This document shows positions 10,085 to 18,313 of a stretch of DNA of 64,000 nucleotides, in pieces. Source of the stretch: Vreelandella halophila (GTDB lineage: Bacteria > Pseudomonadota > Gammaproteobacteria > Pseudomonadales > Oleiphilaceae). The notes beneath the pieces are model-generated. The model was given only the letters and a program-made list of their open reading frames with translations. It was not told the origin of the DNA and did no database searches. Position 1 is the stretch's first letter, and each line of letters opens with the position of its first letter. The stretch is taken from assembly GCF_019903425.1 (NCBI RefSeq), contig NZ_JACHUZ010000013.1, forward strand, positions 1,462,168 to 1,526,167, written 5' to 3'. A program made the position numbers and the translations under genes.

Positions 10085-10996
10085 TCAGGAAGGGTTGGCG
10101 GTTTCCTGTTCCTTCATGCGGTCTATCAGCTCGTCCTTGTTCCTCCACAGTTCACTGATCCACTTCTGGAATTCGATCCGGAACTCGCGGTCGTTCTGGT
10201 AATCTCGTCCCAGGAACTGTTCCGGAATGCGCTTTTCATCAACACGGATTATCACGCGGCGTGTGCGTCCGCTCAGATAATCCCAGATGCCGCCGGGGCC
10301 ATCCGGGTAGACGATGGTGATGTCGAGCATGATGCTCATCAGGTTGCCCATGGCGCCCAGCACAAAGCCGGTACCCCCAGAGCGGGGCTTGAGCAGGTTG
10401 TGGTAGGGGGAGTTCTGCTGCTGGTGCTTTGCCGGGGTGAAGCGTGTGCCTTCCATGAAGTTGAACACCGCCACCGGCGTGTACTCGAACTTCTCACACG
10501 CTTTACGGGTGGTCTCCAGATCCTTGCCTCTCAGGTGGGGCTTTTTCATGAGCTGCTGCTGGGTGTAGCGCTTCATGAAGGGAAAATCCAGTGCCCACCA
10601 GGCAATGCCGAGCAATGGCACCCAGATGAGCTCCTTCTTCAGGAAGAACTTCATGAGGGGAATGCGGCGGTTGAGTACCACCTGGGTTACCAGGATGTCC
10701 GCCCAGGACTGGTGGTTGCAGGTGACGAAGTACCACTGGTTCCGGCTCAGGTTGGCATTGAGCTCAACGTCCCACTCGATGCGGTTGAGCAGGCGCATGA
10801 ACAGCCCATTGTTCTCGATCCAGATGAAGGCGATGGTATTGAGTCCCCGGGTGCACAGCTTGCGTACCGGCGTGATCGGAATGATCAGCTTGAGGATGGC
10901 AAGCAGGAGAAGAAGGGGATAAAGAATAAGGGTGCTGAGCAGGATCAGAAGAACACAGAGTGTGCCCTTGAGCGGCGCAGGAAGGAAATCCAGCAT
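10085..10996 (-). CDS. YihG-type acyltransferase (PlsC-like)
   Basis: Membrane acyltransferase of the 1-acylglycerol-3-phosphate acyltransferase superfamily, closest by eye to E. coli YihG. It moves an acyl chain onto lysophosphatidate or a similar acceptor at the inner membrane. Motifs are NHQSWADILV (the HX4D catalytic pair, near residue 93), KKELIWVPLLG, FPFMKRYTQQQL and FMEGTRFTPAKH (EGTR). Two hydrophobic segments occupy residues 7-35. I set the start at 10996 because a good promoter lies across the upstream ATG at 11044, which would then not be in the mRNA. The result is 303 residues, similar to YihG. Confidence 0.85.
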   Translation of the reverse strand: MLDFLPAPLKGTLCVLLILLSTLILYPLLLLLAILKLIIPITPVRKLCTRGLNTIAFIWIENNGLFMRLLNRIEWDVELNANLSRNQWYFVTCNHQSWADILVTQVVLNRRIPLMKFFLKKELIWVPLLGIAWWALDFPFMKRYTQQQLMKKPHLRGKDLETTRKACEKFEYTPVAVFNFMEGTRFTPAKHQQQNSPYHNLLKPRSGGTGFVLGAMGNLMSIMLDITIVYPDGPGGIWDYLSGRTRRVIIRVDEKRIPEQFLGRDYQNDREFRIEFQKWISELWRNKDELIDRMKEQETANPS

Positions 10997-11042
10997 GTTG
11001 GCGACCGTCTGTCCGGTGAATGGGTAACTCGTGACGGCCGCC

Positions 11043-11070
11043 ATTATACACTGGCAGTGCGCCCTGCCAA
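11043..11070 (-). promoter_or_regulatory. Sigma-70 promoter of the acyltransferase
   Basis: On the minus strand TTGGCA (11070-11065) and a perfect TATAAT (11048-11043) are 16 bases apart. Transcription would begin near 11036, downstream of the ATG at 11044, which decides the start of the acyltransferase in favour of 10996. Confidence 0.7.
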
Positions 11071-11093
11071 TTTTTCAGTGAACAGCTGTTTTC

Positions 11094-11987
11094 TCAGTTG
11101 CCGAACCGTTCCCGGTAATCGCTGATGAACGCATCCAGCTTCTCTAAGGGGGTCTGCGCTCCTACCAGCTCCTGCTGGCGTTGGTCATAATCGGAAAGGT
11201 TGTTGGCGCGGATCATGCTGCGGATTTCTTCCACGTACGCCTGTCCACGCTCGGAGTAGGACTGCAGTCCGCCCGCGAGGCTGATGCCATCGGGGAACTC
11301 GTTGTCGTTGAGCAGTGCACGCCGACGCTCCCGCAGTTGCTGGTAAGCATTGTGGCGGTTGAGGTTGGTGAGGTAGGCGCGAATGGAGCGGTAAGGCGAG
11401 TCAAACACCTCCACCTCATGGGTCATGCCTGCCGGCCGGCTGTTGGGAACAAGGCCGCAGCCGGGGCTGAAGCACCACTGACCGAACAGGTTGTTGCCCT
11501 GGGTGGCGAAACGGCTGGTGCCCCAGGCGGATTCATTGGCGGCCTGTGCCAGTACCAGCGAAGGCGGGATGATGTTCATCCGGCGCTCAAGGCCACTGAT
11601 GAGGTCCTCTGGCTTATCACCTTTTACGCGCAGGCGAGTGGCGCGGGTGGTAAGCCATTCTTGCTCTTCGTCACTCAGTTCCGCTTTGCCCCGGAGTTCC
11701 TTAAGATAGGCCCTGGCAGCCTGGATCCGCAGATTGGCGAGGGCGATGCGGGGAAAGAGGTAGCCGAAGAAGGCATCCTTCTTGTCGGAGACAACGCTGT
11801 ACTGGGTGAAATCCGGCAGGGGAGCCGTCGCCCATCCGGGGATGGCATCGGCGTCCAGGAGTTTTGGTTCGGAAACCTTCGGAGTGGGCCGCTCAAACTC
11901 AAACTGGCTGGCAATAAAGCCGGCGGCCAGACCACCAATCACAAGAACAGCCACCAGGATCAGGGCTGGTACAGAACGCAATTCCAT
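11094..11987 (-). CDS. Bax-like glucosaminidase-domain protein
   Basis: Peptidoglycan hydrolase of the Bax/glucosaminidase (GH73-like) family, expected to cut glycan strands in the periplasm. The 297 residues start with an uncleaved signal anchor (about residues 7-25). The catalytic domain contains PSLVLAQAANESAWGTSRF with the presumed acidic residue, then GNNLFGQWCFSPGCG and FDSPYRSIRAYLTNLNRHNAY, all family hallmarks. I chose ATG 11987: GGAGG lies 5 bases upstream. That site is paired in a hairpin (separate entry). The gene lies 45 bases behind an unrecognised lipoprotein gene. Confidence 0.87.
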   Translation of the reverse strand: MELRSVPALILVAVLVIGGLAAGFIASQFEFERPTPKVSEPKLLDADAIPGWATAPLPDFTQYSVVSDKKDAFFGYLFPRIALANLRIQAARAYLKELRGKAELSDEEQEWLTTRATRLRVKGDKPEDLISGLERRMNIIPPSLVLAQAANESAWGTSRFATQGNNLFGQWCFSPGCGLVPNSRPAGMTHEVEVFDSPYRSIRAYLTNLNRHNAYQQLRERRRALLNDNEFPDGISLAGGLQSYSERGQAYVEEIRSMIRANNLSDYDQRQQELVGAQTPLEKLDAFISDYRERFGN

Positions 11988-11992
11988 CAATA

Positions 11993-12022
11993 CCTCCGCG
12001 TTTTGGTACAGCTACGCGGAGG
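11993..12022 (-). promoter_or_regulatory. Hairpin that covers the bax ribosome binding site
   Basis: On the minus strand CCTCCGCGT and ACGCGGAGG form a 9-base perfect stem with a 12-base loop, and the GGAGG in the right arm is the ribosome binding site of the glucosaminidase gene. There is no T run, so it is not a good terminator. It lies between the lipoprotein stop (12036) and the glucosaminidase start, where it could hold translation down until melted by a ribosome, heat or a binding factor. Confidence 0.6.
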
Positions 12023-12035
12023 GCAGGAATCCGGA

Positions 12036-14144
12036 TCAGTTGGGGCACCCCTCCGCGCTGTCGTTTCTGAATCCTAACAGGAATCCTACGGATTCGTTAG
12101 ATTTGGTGATCATGACGAGGGTTTTGCCGCTGTCAGCTACGAACCCTTGGAATTGCCGGCTGTCTGTTCCACAGTCTTCGATGGTGAAAGAACCGTCGCT
12201 ATTCTCTACCACAGGGCAGCCGGATCCAGACTCTTTTTCGGACTGAGCAACCGAGAAATCGTCTGTATTTGGCGTGTACTCTGTCCGGTGACCTGAAAAG
12301 CTGTAATCAGCATCGCTGCTGTCGAGCCGAAGGCATGCGTTTTCATGCTGTGTAAGCCCGTTGGAGTCGTCGATACTGAAACCCTGCACTTTATAGATCG
12401 GCGCTCCGGATTGAGGAATTTCGTCGGAATTCTCCTGCTTATAGGCAATCCTAAGAAGGGAACCGCCCGCTGTGTTGCTGGATGTCGGGCGGGATGAGGT
12501 TGCAATCCAGCGCTCGTCGGCTGACACGGCACCGTTTGGAATACCTTCTGTCGCATTCCCCTGCTGGTTTTTACCTGCAAAGTTAATGAAGACATTGCCC
12601 GTGAATTCAGGATTACTGTCATCAGGTGTTTCCAGTTGGAGAACCGGGGTCATCTCGAACCCGGAATAGGAGGGGGTGTTTGAGTTCTCGAGCTTCCATG
12701 AAGTGGCCGCATTCTCGTCATTGTCTTGCCCGCTGCCCGTGAAGTCCCATGTCCCCAGGCTTGCTTGAGCGACATCGATACCCCCCTTTGACACGGGCTT
12801 CAGTTCAAATCCCGCAAAGCGATAATCGGCAGTGGAGCTATCCGGGCTAAAGGACTCTTCTCCACTCCATTCGGACAGGTTGAGTTCTATGGTACTGATC
12901 GCCTGTTGCTCAAGAACCCCTTCCCGTTCATACCCTGTATCGTCCGTCCCGGAAAGCTCCCATCCCCGTGCGGCATGGAAGTAGCTGCTGAGTATGGCCT
13001 GGGGAGGTTCATCGGTCTCCCGTACGGCGCCGGCCCTGTAGACATGAGGGTTGGGGGCCCAACCAATGGTTCGGGCGTCTTCATCGCTGACAGTCTGTAG
13101 TACGGGGCGGAGGCTGGATAGCAGATTACTCTGGCCGCTCTCGTCATCCTGAGGTGCGAAAAGCTGGTTCGCTTGGGTGCTGTAGCTCCTGAACGCATCG
13201 TCCAGCGTCGAGTCAAAGGAACGTCGCGTTTTTGGAATATCCACTGTGCCCAGGGCAAGATCGAAACCAAGCTCGGATAGTGGCAGGTTACCAATCGAAT
13301 AGCTGGGATAGGTGTAGGCTGCGCCGTTGGCATTGCTGACGCCGCGGTCAATGGTGTGCGTTGCCCAGAATCCGGAGCTCTCGCCCGCGTTCAGGCTGAT
13401 GCCGTACTGGACGGCGTTGTAGCCCGGCGCGACATCCTCGCTGTCGCCACTGGAGAGTGTGGCGGCTTCCTTCGTCAGCAGCGTTTTCGCCTGCTCCAGG
13501 AACGCCATGAAGTCCGCGCGGTCTTTGAGTGCCGATTGGCCATCTGTGACATCGATCTCGAAGGATTGCACACGGTCCGCCAATGGCTTCCAGACGAGAT
13601 CGTAGGTGCAGGCCACATCGTTGCAGCTGTTGATGTCACTGATGCCGTCGTCATCGAGGCCTTCGATAACTTCGTCGACCAGCACGTCTGAAAACGGGTT
13701 CACAAACACGTGTCCGCATTCCGAGGCTACGGGCGCCCTGTAGGTGCTGCCGGCAACAGAGGCTTCAATGGCCAGGTCGATACGGCGAGGCACGCCGTCT
13801 TCAAAAGTGACGACGAAGTCATCGCCAACTGTTTCAGTGCTGAGACTCTGAGACCACGGGCTTTCGACTTCAATCAGGCTGAGATCGGCACTGGTCGTTG
13901 TGCTCAGCCCGCTGCCTTGTTCTGCGTCGGGGCTGTTGCTTGGGGTCTGCACGCTCACCAGCAGCTGGTTGTCTTCAAGGTTGCGGGTGCTCTGGCATCG
14001 CAGCCCTGAGCCCTCGTCGCGGAAATCCGGAGCCTCGCCGATATCAAAGGAGTTCTCGTCGCTTACCGAGGGATCCCCACTTCCACAGGCAGCCAGGAAA
14101 AGCGCCAATGTAGCGGGGAAAATATAGGAAAGGCGGGCGTGCAT
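12036..14144 (-). CDS. Large lipoprotein of unknown function
   Basis: I do not recognise this 702-residue protein. It has a lipoprotein signal (hydrophobic FPATLALFLAAC, lipidated Cys20) followed by Gly, which favours outer membrane sorting. The mature part is rich in Ser, Asp, Asn and Gly and has scattered cysteines, in keeping with a secreted beta-rich protein. In the last third a short aromatic-x-x-x-Gly-Phe motif recurs (near residues 445, 495, 588, 667, and a Gly-His variant at 618). The start has a GGAGG site and the frame is clean. It precedes the glucosaminidase gene on the same strand. No function is claimed. Confidence 0.8.
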   Translation of the reverse strand: MHARLSYIFPATLALFLAACGSGDPSVSDENSFDIGEAPDFRDEGSGLRCQSTRNLEDNQLLVSVQTPSNSPDAEQGSGLSTTTSADLSLIEVESPWSQSLSTETVGDDFVVTFEDGVPRRIDLAIEASVAGSTYRAPVASECGHVFVNPFSDVLVDEVIEGLDDDGISDINSCNDVACTYDLVWKPLADRVQSFEIDVTDGQSALKDRADFMAFLEQAKTLLTKEAATLSSGDSEDVAPGYNAVQYGISLNAGESSGFWATHTIDRGVSNANGAAYTYPSYSIGNLPLSELGFDLALGTVDIPKTRRSFDSTLDDAFRSYSTQANQLFAPQDDESGQSNLLSSLRPVLQTVSDEDARTIGWAPNPHVYRAGAVRETDEPPQAILSSYFHAARGWELSGTDDTGYEREGVLEQQAISTIELNLSEWSGEESFSPDSSTADYRFAGFELKPVSKGGIDVAQASLGTWDFTGSGQDNDENAATSWKLENSNTPSYSGFEMTPVLQLETPDDSNPEFTGNVFINFAGKNQQGNATEGIPNGAVSADERWIATSSRPTSSNTAGGSLLRIAYKQENSDEIPQSGAPIYKVQGFSIDDSNGLTQHENACLRLDSSDADYSFSGHRTEYTPNTDDFSVAQSEKESGSGCPVVENSDGSFTIEDCGTDSRQFQGFVADSGKTLVMITKSNESVGFLLGFRNDSAEGCPN

Positions 14145-14238
14145 GGGGGAGCCTCCGGAACTGCTTGACCCGTAAAACGATTGTCCTACGAGTCTAGCCC
14201 AGCTCCGGAGGCACTGCCGTGAACCAGTCCGGGTTCTG

Positions 14239-14823
14239 TCAGAAGAGGATGCGCATGCCGCCGATCAGGCCTTCCTCGAAGCGGTAGTCGTCATCGCCGC
14301 GGGTATCGAGATCCGCGCCCACGTAGCGGTAGCCGGCGAAGATCTCGGAGTTGCGGATCAGGCGGTAGCTGACGGTGGCGTCGGTGTGACGCATGCCGTC
14401 CGCGTCCCCGTAGGACAGAATGGACGGGGAGAGGTAGAGGCTGCCGCTAACGGACAGGCCGGGAACCTCCGGAATATTCATGCGTGCAAAGACACCCGGC
14501 GCGGTGGCTCCACCGTCAATGTCGCGATCGCCGTCGTCGAAGTACATGTTGCGGACGCCCAGGCCCACGGTCATGGGTATGTTCTGGATGGCCGTGCGAC
14601 CCTGGGCGTGCAGGTCGAGCGTTGCCAGGTGGCGGCTGCCGTCGTGGTAGGTGTAGCCCACGCCGCCGCCAAGTTCCTCGTTGGCATCGGTGAGGCTGTA
14701 TTCACCCCGGACGGAATCGTTGCTCAGGCTCAGGTCCAGGCTGTCCGCATGGGTTGTGCCGGCAAACGCGGTAAACAGGGCGGCGCCGAGGCAGGTGGTG
14801 CGGATCAGTCGGTTGTATCGCAT
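14239..14823 (-). CDS. YfaZ-family outer membrane protein
   Basis: Small outer membrane beta-barrel resembling YfaZ. It has 194 residues with a cleavable signal peptide (ending near THA-DSLDLSLSND, about residue 26), repeated short amphipathic strands such as GVGYTYHDGSRHLATLDLH, GLGVRNMYFDDGD and SYRLIRNSEIFAGYRYVGADL, and a C-terminal Phe (GGMRILF) as in Bam substrates. The ATG at 14823 gives a proper signal peptide; longer in-frame starts would add 37 implausible residues and run into the trmO region. Its role is unknown. Confidence 0.82.
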   Translation of the reverse strand: MRYNRLIRTTCLGAALFTAFAGTTHADSLDLSLSNDSVRGEYSLTDANEELGGGVGYTYHDGSRHLATLDLHAQGRTAIQNIPMTVGLGVRNMYFDDGDRDIDGGATAPGVFARMNIPEVPGLSVSGSLYLSPSILSYGDADGMRHTDATVSYRLIRNSEIFAGYRYVGADLDTRGDDDYRFEEGLIGGMRILF

Positions 14824-14896
14824 AGGGGCTTGTGCTCCTGTCAGTGACCATGGTGACTCAGCGCTCCATGATAGTGCCACCGGTGCGGTTCCACAA

Positions 14897-15607
14897 TTAC
14901 GCCTTCTCAAGCCGTTCAACCACACAGGTGCCATTCACCACCAGCCAGTGGACGTCCAGGTCGTAAAGGCGGAGCGCGTAGCGCCGTTCCGGATCGTCGC
15001 GGTGAAAGGCGGGGCGCGGGTCTTGGTTGAGCACCTCTTTAATCAGTTCACGCAGTTCCGGGTAGCTCCACTGTATCTGCTGCAGACGGTGCTCTGCTTC
15101 CGGGCTGAACCTGACGGGCAGCGTGGGGGCTGGTGGCTCACTGGCCCAGGCCCCTGTGGCCGCCTCCGGGGCATCGCACCAGGGCAGGAAGGGCTTGATG
15201 TCGAGCACGGGGGTGTCGTCCACCAGATCGATTTCGCTGATCGCCAGGCGCAGTTCACCCTGACGATGGGTGAGCCCCTGGTTGCGCACCAGTGACAGGC
15301 CGATGCGGTTGGGGCGGAAGGGGGAGCGGCTGGCAAAGACACCGACCCGGGTGTTGCCGCCCAGTCTCGGTGGTCTGACCAGTGTGGAGGGCGCATGATC
15401 CGCCGGAACCTGATGGAACAGGAAGGTGATCCAGACGTGAGAGAAGTCCTCGATGCCACGGAACGCATCCTCGCTGTTCCAGGGCGGGTGCAGCACCACC
15501 TCACCCCGGGCGTGGGGGCACAGGGAAGGCTGACGCGGGACGCCGAACTTGTCCGGAAAACAGGAGTGGACCGTACCGACGGGCGTGATGCGGTAATCGC
15601 TGCTCAC
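14897..15607 (-). CDS. trmO: tRNA (t6A37) methyltransferase TrmO
   Basis: SAM-dependent enzyme that methylates N6 of threonylcarbamoyl-adenosine 37 in certain tRNAs, giving m6t6A. The 236 residues show the TsaA/TrmO barrel motifs: ITPVGTVHSCFPDKFGVPRQ near the N-terminus, DFSHVWITFLFHQ, NRIGLSLVR and DLVDDTPVLDIKPF, plus the C-terminal extension with QDPRP. Its ATG overlaps the stop of the upstream barrel protein, so it is read as the last gene of the pilBCD-coaE-lrgAB series. Confidence 0.93.
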   Translation of the reverse strand: MSSDYRITPVGTVHSCFPDKFGVPRQPSLCPHARGEVVLHPPWNSEDAFRGIEDFSHVWITFLFHQVPADHAPSTLVRPPRLGGNTRVGVFASRSPFRPNRIGLSLVRNQGLTHRQGELRLAISEIDLVDDTPVLDIKPFLPWCDAPEAATGAWASEPPAPTLPVRFSPEAEHRLQQIQWSYPELRELIKEVLNQDPRPAFHRDDPERRYALRLYDLDVHWLVVNGTCVVERLEKA

Positions 15608-16674
15608 TGGAGATCTCCGCTGCTTGAGAAGAACATTTCGATGCGGAAGGTCAGGGTGGCTTCGGGCTGGAAGTCCTCTTCACGGCGGTAACGCAGGGAC
15701 GGGATGATCTCGCCGTAGAGCCAGTCGTCATGGAGGCGCTTGCGGTAGAGCATGTCCGTGAAGTATTCGGTGCGAGCCCAGTTGTCGAAGGTGTTTCCCA
15801 GAACGCCAAGGCGCAGGCGCACGAAGTGACGGTTGCGGTAACGGCGCTGCAGGCGGAATATCTGGGCCATCTCGAAACCGCGCTTGCGGTGGACCCAGCG
15901 AGCCTCTGATGAAGCCCGGAACCGCCAGTGAGGGCCAAGCGAGCGGTGAAACCCGAACCATGAACGGGAGATCCAGCCCTCCTGCAGGTACCAGAATATC
16001 CGCTGGTCCACGCGCAGCCGCCATTCTCGGGAGAGTTGCCAGTCGGACCAGGTGCGGGCGCGGGCGAAGAACTCCATTGGCAGGCGCAATCGGGCACCAA
16101 CGTCGGTGCTGGCGTTCCAGCGCTCGGACAGTGGCGAGAGGAAGCGCAAAGCGCCGGCCGTGAAGCTGTTCTCATCCTCCTCCTCAGGCGTCAGCGTACC
16201 CCGTTGCTGCTGTTCGGAAAGGGGCGCCAGGTCGTTGGCGTCGCTTTCCACAATGATGCGGAATTTCTCTTCGGAGGTGGGGACATCAAGCTTGAAGCGG
16301 GCTTCCGGCTCAAATCCCATCTTCCCGTCTTCGGTATAGCGGTTGAAGGCGCCCAGCCGCAGGTAGCTGTCGTTGTCCTGGTCCACCCAGGTCTGGCCGG
16401 CCAGGGTCTGGTCAATCCCCTGGCCCAGGGCTTCAACATGGCGGGAATGGATGCGGCGGCGGCGCACCACCCAGTGGCCGGTCTGGTCGAGCCAGGTGTC
16501 CTGGGGTTCAAGGTAGCGGGGGCCATCCCAGTCAAAGAAATCCGCCGGGAGCGCCTCAATGTCCACCCTCGGCGGCGGTTCCCGTTCCGCTGGTGGGGCC
16601 AGGGTGGCCCAGGTGGTTTCCACGCCGCCCATGGCCAGGCAGCTGGTGCCGATCAGGGCCCGTATCCAGCTCAC
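15604..16674 (-). CDS. Predicted outer membrane beta-barrel protein, unknown function
   Basis: Not recognised as a named family. The 356 residues start at a GTG overlapping the lrgB stop (GTGA). There is a signal peptide (to about residue 23), then a Pro/Glu-rich stretch. From residue 100 onward it shows alternating aromatic and basic strands such as DSYLRLGAFNRY, FEPEARFKLDV, REWRLRVDQRIFWYLQEGW and RHFVRLRLGVLG, the pattern of a transmembrane barrel. Unusually many Arg and Trp are present. The last residues (TFRIEMFFSSSGDLQ) do not end in an aromatic residue. It overlaps both neighbours, so it is co-translated with lrgB and trmO. Confidence 0.75.
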   Translation of the reverse strand: MSWIRALIGTSCLAMGGVETTWATLAPPAEREPPPRVDIEALPADFFDWDGPRYLEPQDTWLDQTGHWVVRRRRIHSRHVEALGQGIDQTLAGQTWVDQDNDSYLRLGAFNRYTEDGKMGFEPEARFKLDVPTSEEKFRIIVESDANDLAPLSEQQQRGTLTPEEEDENSFTAGALRFLSPLSERWNASTDVGARLRLPMEFFARARTWSDWQLSREWRLRVDQRIFWYLQEGWISRSWFGFHRSLGPHWRFRASSEARWVHRKRGFEMAQIFRLQRRYRNRHFVRLRLGVLGNTFDNWARTEYFTDMLYRKRLHDDWLYGEIIPSLRYRREEDFQPEATLTFRIEMFFSSSGDLQ

Positions 16675-17357
16675 GGCATCAGCACCCCCAGGCCGATGGC
16701 GGTGTAGAGGCCCATCAGGCCGATTGAGAGCGCGGAGAAGGCGCCGGTTTCCGAGCCCATCTCAAAGGCGCGGGTGGTGCCCACGCCATGGCCGATCATG
16801 CCCATGGCGCAGCCCTTGGCGGCGGGGTGCGTGACGCCTGTGATGCGCAGTACCGGACCGCCGCAGGCGGCGACCAGGATCCCGGTGACCATGACGAAGC
16901 CGGTCGCCAGCGGTGGATAGCCGCCTATGGACTCGGTGACGGAGATCGCCATGGGGGTGGTGATGGACTTGGTGGCCATGGACATCAGGGTGGCATGGTC
17001 CGAGCCGGTGAGCCAGAGCAGACCGGTGGCGCTGCCCGCCGCTACAACGCCGCTGACAGCAAGGGTGACCATCAGCGGCAGCAGGTGGCGGCGGATGAGG
17101 CCGAGGTTCTGGTAAAGCGGCAGGCCCAGGGCCACCGTGACGGTGCCGAGCATGAAATGGATGATGCTGGCACCTTCCATGTAGGTGCCGTAGTCGAGGT
17201 CCAGCACCAACAGGGTAACGCCTACGATGGCTATGCCGGATACCACGGGTTGAAGAAAACTGGGCTTGCCGGTAACCCGATACAGCCCATGGCCGGCGAT
17301 ATAGGCCAGCAGGGTCAGGGTGATGGCGAAATGGGGCGAGTTCAGTATGGCGCTCAT
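16671..17357 (-). CDS. lrgB: LrgB/CidB family membrane protein
   Basis: Inner membrane partner of LrgA in the holin/antiholin-like CidAB/LrgAB systems, which affect murein hydrolase activity and in some species pyruvate or glycolate transport. It has 228 residues and about six hydrophobic segments. Family motifs are LYQNLGLIRRHLLPL, SMATKSITTPMAISVTESIGG near residue 130, and IGHGVGTTRAFEMG near 190. I chose ATG 17357, which overlaps the lrgA stop (ATGA). Finding it in a pilus/CoA operon is unusual. Confidence 0.9.
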   Translation of the reverse strand: MSAILNSPHFAITLTLLAYIAGHGLYRVTGKPSFLQPVVSGIAIVGVTLLVLDLDYGTYMEGASIIHFMLGTVTVALGLPLYQNLGLIRRHLLPLMVTLAVSGVVAAGSATGLLWLTGSDHATLMSMATKSITTPMAISVTESIGGYPPLATGFVMVTGILVAACGGPVLRITGVTHPAAKGCAMGMIGHGVGTTRAFEMGSETGAFSALSIGLMGLYTAIGLGVLMP

Positions 17358-17698
17358 CGGCTCAGCCACTGCATCAGGTGGGCGGTGGTCACGAAGGCGA
17401 TGAGGGTGCCCAGCGTCAGTGCCAGGGTGATGCCCAGGGCCTGTTCCATGAGCAGTGTTCCCAGGGTGACGATGCCCGCGCCGGCCGGAATATAGAACAG
17501 CGCCATGTGGGTGAGCAGGTTTCGCGCCGCTTCGCGCTCCGGGTCATAGCCCCCGCCTGTGATCACCAGATAGAGAAAGAACAGTACCATCCCGGAAATC
17601 GGACCGGGCAGTGGCATGCCCGGAATCTGTTCCAGTGCCAGGCCGGCAAGCTGGAAGAGGAGAATGATGAGCAGGCCGGCGACGATGCTGCCCTTCAT
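17354..17698 (-). CDS. lrgA: LrgA/CidA family holin-like protein
   Basis: Small four-helix inner membrane protein (114 residues) of the CidA/LrgA family. The conserved start is LLIILLFQLAGLALEQ, followed by PLPGPISGMVLFFLYLV; the third and fourth helices hold MALFYIPAGAGIVTLG and ITLALTLGTLIAFVTTAHLMQ. Its ATG overlaps the coaE stop and its stop overlaps the lrgB start, so all three genes are tightly coupled. Confidence 0.9.
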   Translation of the reverse strand: MKGSIVAGLLIILLFQLAGLALEQIPGMPLPGPISGMVLFFLYLVITGGGYDPEREAARNLLTHMALFYIPAGAGIVTLGTLLMEQALGITLALTLGTLIAFVTTAHLMQWLSR

Positions 17699-18312
17699 GA
17701 GAGCGTGTCCCCGGAAACCTCGGCTGCCATGGCAAGCAGGTGCTGGTGCAGGCCCGCGACCTCCTCGCGCACGCGTTCCAGAGGCTGGTCGTTGTCGATC
17801 ACATTGCCGGCCGCCCTGAGTCGCTCTTCCCGGGGCATCTGCGTGGCAATGATACGCTCCACCTGGGCGCGGTCATTGTCATCACGGCTCATGGTGCGCT
17901 GGATCTGGGTCTCGTTACTGACATCCACCACCACAATGTGCTGGCAGAGCCTGTACTGATCCGTTTCCAGGAGAAGCGGTGAAACCAGCATCTGATAGGG
18001 GGAGTCAGCCTCGCTCAGGTAGTGCTTCAGGCGTTCGGCAATACGTGGGTGCAGCAGCGCCTCGAGCCACTGGCGTTCGCTGTCATCGCTGAACACACGC
18101 TGGCGCAGGGTGGCCCTATCCAGGGTGCCGTCCTGTTGGAGAATGGCATCGCCGAAGTGTTCCCGGATCGCCTCCAGGGCCGGTTCGCCGGGCTCAACCA
18201 CCTCGCGGGATACATCGTCAGCGTCGATCACGAAGATGCCGTGCTCACGGAACAGGTCGGCCACGGTGCTCTTGCCGCTGCCAATACCTCCGGTCAGGCC
18301 AACCACAAACAT
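17695..18312 (-). CDS. coaE: Dephospho-CoA kinase CoaE
   Basis: Last enzyme of coenzyme A synthesis, phosphorylating the 3'-hydroxyl of dephospho-CoA with ATP. The 205 residues are standard length. Walker A GLTGGIGSGKS sits at residues 5-15, DADDVSREVVEPG at about 31-43, and SPLLLETDQYRLCQHIVVVDV in the lid and core region. It lies one base behind pilD. The usual next genes in gammaproteobacteria, yacG and zapD, are replaced here by lrgAB. Confidence 0.95.
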   Translation of the reverse strand: MFVVGLTGGIGSGKSTVADLFREHGIFVIDADDVSREVVEPGEPALEAIREHFGDAILQQDGTLDRATLRQRVFSDDSERQWLEALLHPRIAERLKHYLSEADSPYQMLVSPLLLETDQYRLCQHIVVVDVSNETQIQRTMSRDDNDRAQVERIIATQMPREERLRAAGNVIDNDQPLERVREEVAGLHQHLLAMAAEVSGDTLS

Positions 18313-18313
18313 G

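Noticed and set aside
10028-11125. Long plus-strand frame opposite the acyltransferase
   Set aside because: It runs through the terminator hairpin and is antisense to a gene with clear catalytic motifs.
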